Shown here: positions 14,807 to 16,223 of the stretch, piece after piece
Position numbering within the stretch: the first letter of the stretch is position 1
Layout of the letters: the number at the start of each line of letters is the position of its first letter
Assembly: GCA_905234005.1 (NCBI GenBank)
Contig: CAJOFW010000010.1
Coordinates: forward strand, 13,090-29,312
DNA length: 16,223 nt
From: an uncultured Oscillospiraceae bacterium
Lineage (GTDB): Bacteria > Bacillota > Clostridia > Oscillospirales > Oscillospiraceae
Reading direction: 5' to 3'
Notes under the pieces: generated by a model
The model's database searches: none
Seen by the model: the letters and a program-made list of their open reading frames with translations, nothing else
What the model was told of the DNA's origin: nothing
Position numbers and translations under genes: made by a program

Positions 14807-16052
14807 GGCCGACCGGCTCGTCATCTACGCCCGGAACGCCGGGCTTGTGCTGCTGCTCGCGCTGTTTCTCGGAAACGACCTGCTGGATCAGTACGTATCG
14901 CCGATGTGGGGCTACTTCGACGAGCTGTTCGCGGCGTCGGCGATCCCGCTCGTTCTGTTCTCGCTCCGCAAAACCGGCTCACGGCTTCGGAGCGATCACT
15001 CGCGGGTGCTGACGATCGTCTTTCTCGCGCTGTTTGCGCTGTGCGGGCTTGTGGGGACGGTCGTAAACCGGTATATGCCGGCGGTCAACACGGTGCTTGA
15101 CCTGTTCGCCCTCGTGAAGTTCTTCCTCGGTGTATCGGCGGTTCGGATGCTGTTTCGCGGCTTCGACATGGACAGGGCGGCCCGGGCGGTCTGGAACGCG
15201 TTCCGGCCGGTCACGGCGGTGCTGTTCGTGTTCGCGATGTTCGACGTGCTGACCGGGGCGATCTCCCACGGCGAGGTGCGTCTCGGCGTGCTCCACTCCG
15301 TGAAGCTCGTGTTCTCGGTCTATACGATCCTCGCCGAGATCATGGTGCTCATGGCGGCGGTGTACGTCCGCCTGTACCAGTACTGCGGGCGGCGGGTGCT
15401 GCCGTACCTTCTCATGACGCTCGCGATCATGGCGAGTACGCTGCGCTACAAGGCGTTCGGCGCGGTGATCATGATCGTGTTCATCTACCTGACCATATGC
15501 GTCCGGCGGCGAAACCCCGGCGTGCTCGCCTGGTCGGTGCTCATCGTCGTGATGGCCGCCGCGACCGCGAGACAGTTCATCGAGTACTACGCGAACACGA
15601 CGTTCACGACGCCGCGTGATATCCTGCAGAGCACGGCGCTTCTGATCGCCCGGGATTACTTCCCGTTCGGCGCCGGCTTCGCGACGTTCGCTACGGCGTT
15701 TTCGGTGATGCCGTATTCGCCGGTCTACTACATCTACCATATCGACGCCGTGTGGGGGCTGTCGCCGACGTATTACGCGTTCATCGCCGACACGTTCTGG
15801 CCGATGCTCCTCGCGGAGACCGGCGTGCTGGGGCTTGGCTTCTACATCGCGGCGCTTGCCGGTCACGTCCGGCGCGTGCTCCGCATTGGCCGCGTCAACG
15901 CCTGCGGCTACGCCTCGGCGCTCGTGCTGCTCGGGTACCTCTTCATCGCAAGCTCGAGCGAGACGGCGTTCGCAAGCTCCTACGCCGTGGGCTTCGGTAT
16001 GTGGATCGGTCTTCAGCTCGAGGACGCGGACAGAAGGAGGCAGATGACATGA
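14793..16052 (+). CDS. Wzy-like O-antigen/capsule polymerase
   Basis: A 419-residue multipass membrane protein with about 10-12 hydrophobic helices. A long loop near 258-340 contains the polymerase-like FPFGAGFATFATAFSV (about 289-304). Just after it come YSPVYY and a DTFWPMLLAETGVLG segment (about 331-345), all usual in Gram-positive capsule polymerases of the Wzy/O-antigen ligase group. It would join repeat units at the outer face of the membrane after flipping. Start: ATG 14793 lies inside the ACP gene (14-nt overlap). The nearest Shine-Dalgarno-like sequence, GGGGGA (14773-14778), is 14 bases away, so translation probably depends on coupling to the ACP. No alternative start with a better site was seen. 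An O-antigen ligase-type role cannot be excluded. Confidence 0.8.
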   Translation: MSRDKADRLVIYARNAGLVLLLALFLGNDLLDQYVSPMWGYFDELFAASAIPLVLFSLRKTGSRLRSDHSRVLTIVFLALFALCGLVGTVVNRYMPAVNTVLDLFALVKFFLGVSAVRMLFRGFDMDRAARAVWNAFRPVTAVLFVFAMFDVLTGAISHGEVRLGVLHSVKLVFSVYTILAEIMVLMAAVYVRLYQYCGRRVLPYLLMTLAIMASTLRYKAFGAVIMIVFIYLTICVRRRNPGVLAWSVLIVVMAAATARQFIEYYANTTFTTPRDILQSTALLIARDYFPFGAGFATFATAFSVMPYSPVYYIYHIDAVWGLSPTYYAFIADTFWPMLLAETGVLGLGFYIAALAGHVRRVLRIGRVNACGYASALVLLGYLFIASSSETAFASSYAVGFGMWIGLQLEDADRRRQMT

Positions 16053-16223
16053 AGAACAGCGCAAACAGGCATATCGCCGCCGGGAACCGCCGCCGGCTTA
16101 TCGCCGCCGTGCTGCTGGCGGCGCTGCTCACGGCGGCGGCCGCCGGGTGCGGCGGGCTGAACGGCTCGGGCGCGACCGTCTCGTTTACGGACGTGTCTTA
16201 CGGCTCCGCCGAGGCGGAGGTTC
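16049..16223 (+). CDS. Putative lipoprotein, 5' part only
   Basis: The first 58 codons of a gene cut off by the window end. Start: ATG 16049, overlapping the polymerase stop (ATGA), with a near-perfect AAGGAGG (16034-16040) eight bases upstream. The N-terminus is a signal peptide: a basic stretch (NRRRL, 13-17), a hydrophobic Ala/Leu core (18-32) and a lipobox-like AAGC with Cys34 as the probable lipid-bearing residue. The -3 position is Ala rather than the commoner Leu. The mature start (GGLNGSGATVSF) is Gly/Ser-rich, as usual after lipidation. Function cannot be judged; in this place it may be a surface or export accessory protein of the polysaccharide system. Confidence 0.75.
   Translation, partial: MKNSANRHIAAGNRRRLIAAVLLAALLTAAAAGCGGLNGSGATVSFTDVSYGSAEAEV

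Overview
The window is a GC-rich stretch of bacterial chromosome, almost fully coding on the + strand. A DnaD-domain protein next to a DnaC/DnaI-type ATPase, AGGAGG-like ribosome binding sites and extended -10 promoters point to a Firmicute. The high GC suggests a gut-type clostridial lineage, perhaps near Oscillospiraceae; that placement is inference. Genes are tightly packed, often with 4-nt ATGA/GTGA overlaps.

Region 1 (1-2370): an intrinsic terminator from something upstream, an inverted repeat, an extended -10 promoter, then a two-gene replication unit. The first gene is a DnaD-domain protein and the second a DnaC-like helicase-loader ATPase. A weak hairpin terminator follows.

Region 2 (about 2370-16223, running off the end): a long surface-polysaccharide operon behind an AT-richer leader with promoter-like signals. 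In order it holds two GT4 glycosyltransferases; a radical SAM/SPASM protein; rfbF, rfbH and rfbG, which make CDP-4-keto-3,6-dideoxyglucose from glucose-1-phosphate; a licD-family gene broken by a one-base frameshift; a Wzx-type flippase; an acyltransferase-3 membrane protein; an AMP-forming acyl ligase; a dedicated acyl carrier protein; a Wzy-like polymerase; and the start of a lipoprotein.

The genes suggest a Wzx/Wzy-dependent polysaccharide carrying a 3,6-dideoxyhexose. The ligase, carrier protein and acyltransferase could add an acyl group, in a layout that recalls the Dlt system. The cluster looks incomplete here: there is no priming glycosyltransferase, no reductase partner for RfbH, no final ketoreductase and no chain-length regulator.

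Non-coding oddities are a 49-bp heptanucleotide tandem repeat spanning the rfbG stop codon, a 140-nt multi-hairpin element between rfbF and rfbH, and an exact 15-bp tandem duplication over the flippase stop codon. The most interesting parts are the CDP-dideoxysugar branch beside an uncharacterised radical SAM enzyme, and the ligase/ACP/acyltransferase module.
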